DNA from: Pontibacter indicus
GTDB lineage: Bacteria > Bacteroidota > Bacteroidia > Cytophagales > Hymenobacteraceae
Reading direction: 5' to 3'
Length of the DNA stretch: 64,000 nt
NCBI RefSeq assembly: GCF_900156345.1
Contig: NZ_FTPP01000001.1
Coordinates: 1,798,001 to 1,862,000, forward strand
Shown here: positions 63,778 through 64,000 of the stretch, in pieces
Layout of the letters: each line of letters starts with the position of its first letter
Numbering within the stretch: position 1 is the first letter of the stretch
Notes under the pieces: model-generated
The model's input: only the letters and a program-made list of their open reading frames with translations
What the model was told of the DNA's origin: nothing
Databases searched by the model: none
Translations under genes and position numbers: made by a program

Positions 63778-64000
63778 TGGAACTAGATGACCTTAAGCGT
63801 ACCTGGCAGGAATCAAAAAGCCAAGTACAAAGCAACTCAAGCATAAACATTGAAATGATGGAAAAAATGAAAGACAAGTACCGTCTAAAACTCAGAAAGA
63901 TTACCTTATCTGAAATAGTGGGAAGTGTGGTTTGCCTGGCGTCTGCTATGTTTATAGCAGCCAACTTTGACAAACTGGATACCCCTTTATTGCTGGGAGC
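63777..64000 (+). CDS. Probable regulator of the sigma factor (partial, membrane protein)
   Basis: The first 74 codons of a gene cut by the window end. Starts MELDDLKRTWQESKSQVQ, a helical charged lead, then a possible transmembrane segment (SEIVGSVVCLASAMFIAAN). It overlaps the sigma stop (TAATG), which suggests an anti-sigma-type partner. No anti-sigma motif can be confirmed in the visible part. Confidence 0.75.
   Translation, partial: MELDDLKRTWQESKSQVQSNSSINIEMMEKMKDKYRLKLRKITLSEIVGSVVCLASAMFIAANFDKLDTPLLLG

Overview
The window looks like chromosome from a Bacteroidota bacterium of the Cytophagales, most like Pontibacter or Hymenobacter relatives. The evidence is a SusC/SusD pair, a type IX secretion sorting domain (T9SS type A), several outer-membrane barrels, lipoboxes, few Shine-Dalgarno sites, and promoters of the Bacteroidota type (-7 TAnnTTTG). 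The genus is a judgement from memory of family content and was not tested. Both strands are densely coded, with short intergenic hairpins that usually separate convergent genes.

Layout. 0-4.5 kb: the end of an unknown gene, a YdcF-type protein, a DUF2905 protein, topoisomerase III (topB) and a lipoprotein. 4.9-7 kb: a Ser/Gly/Tyr repeat protein carrying two SWFGD modules, then a small outer-membrane barrel and a GGTATA tandem array. 7-11.5 kb: carbonic anhydrase with a SulP anion transporter (probable bicarbonate uptake), then a histidine kinase/response regulator pair. 12-17.4 kb: DUF1801, DsbA-like, SDR, HPF/RaiA-like, a conserved unknown, OsmC, and metZ behind a SAM-I (S-box) riboswitch. 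17.4-24.9 kb: a TonB-dependent receptor-like barrel, a STAS-like protein, then a divergent cluster with an alpha-oxoamine synthase fused to GNAT-like domains, a soluble hybrid histidine kinase and a CsbD protein. 25-29.7 kb: SusC/SusD nutrient uptake.

30-41.4 kb: a CAT-anticodon tRNA, a HAD phosphatase, a site-2 protease, then a segment holding rhodanese, T9SS protein, PASTA protein and a double D-Ala-D-Ala ligase. That segment is bracketed by two roughly 0.6 kb imperfect inverted repeats (32750-33322 and 39425-40030). pgk follows. 41.5-50.6 kb: a porin and many small housekeeping or accessory genes. 50.9-58.6 kb: recQ, a 12-bp x 7 tandem array, a possible single-strand annealing protein, lolD, a PKD lipoprotein, an AI-2E exporter and sucC. 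58.7-64 kb: ohr, tRNA-Arg, an APC permease, tRNA-Pro, then a probable acquired segment (alpha/beta hydrolase, ECF sigma factor) flanked by a duplicated tRNA-Pro 3' end.

The strongest window-wide signal is the octamer AGGTATAG/CTATACCT, which recurs in genes and spacers in both orientations and is absent from the last 2.7 kb. The best candidates for new biology are the oxoamine synthase-GNAT/hybrid kinase cluster, the FUS-like low-complexity SWFGD protein, the fused double Ddl inside an inverted-repeat-bounded segment, and the octamer with its two tandem-array expansions. All calls come from reading the sequence alone; no database search was run.
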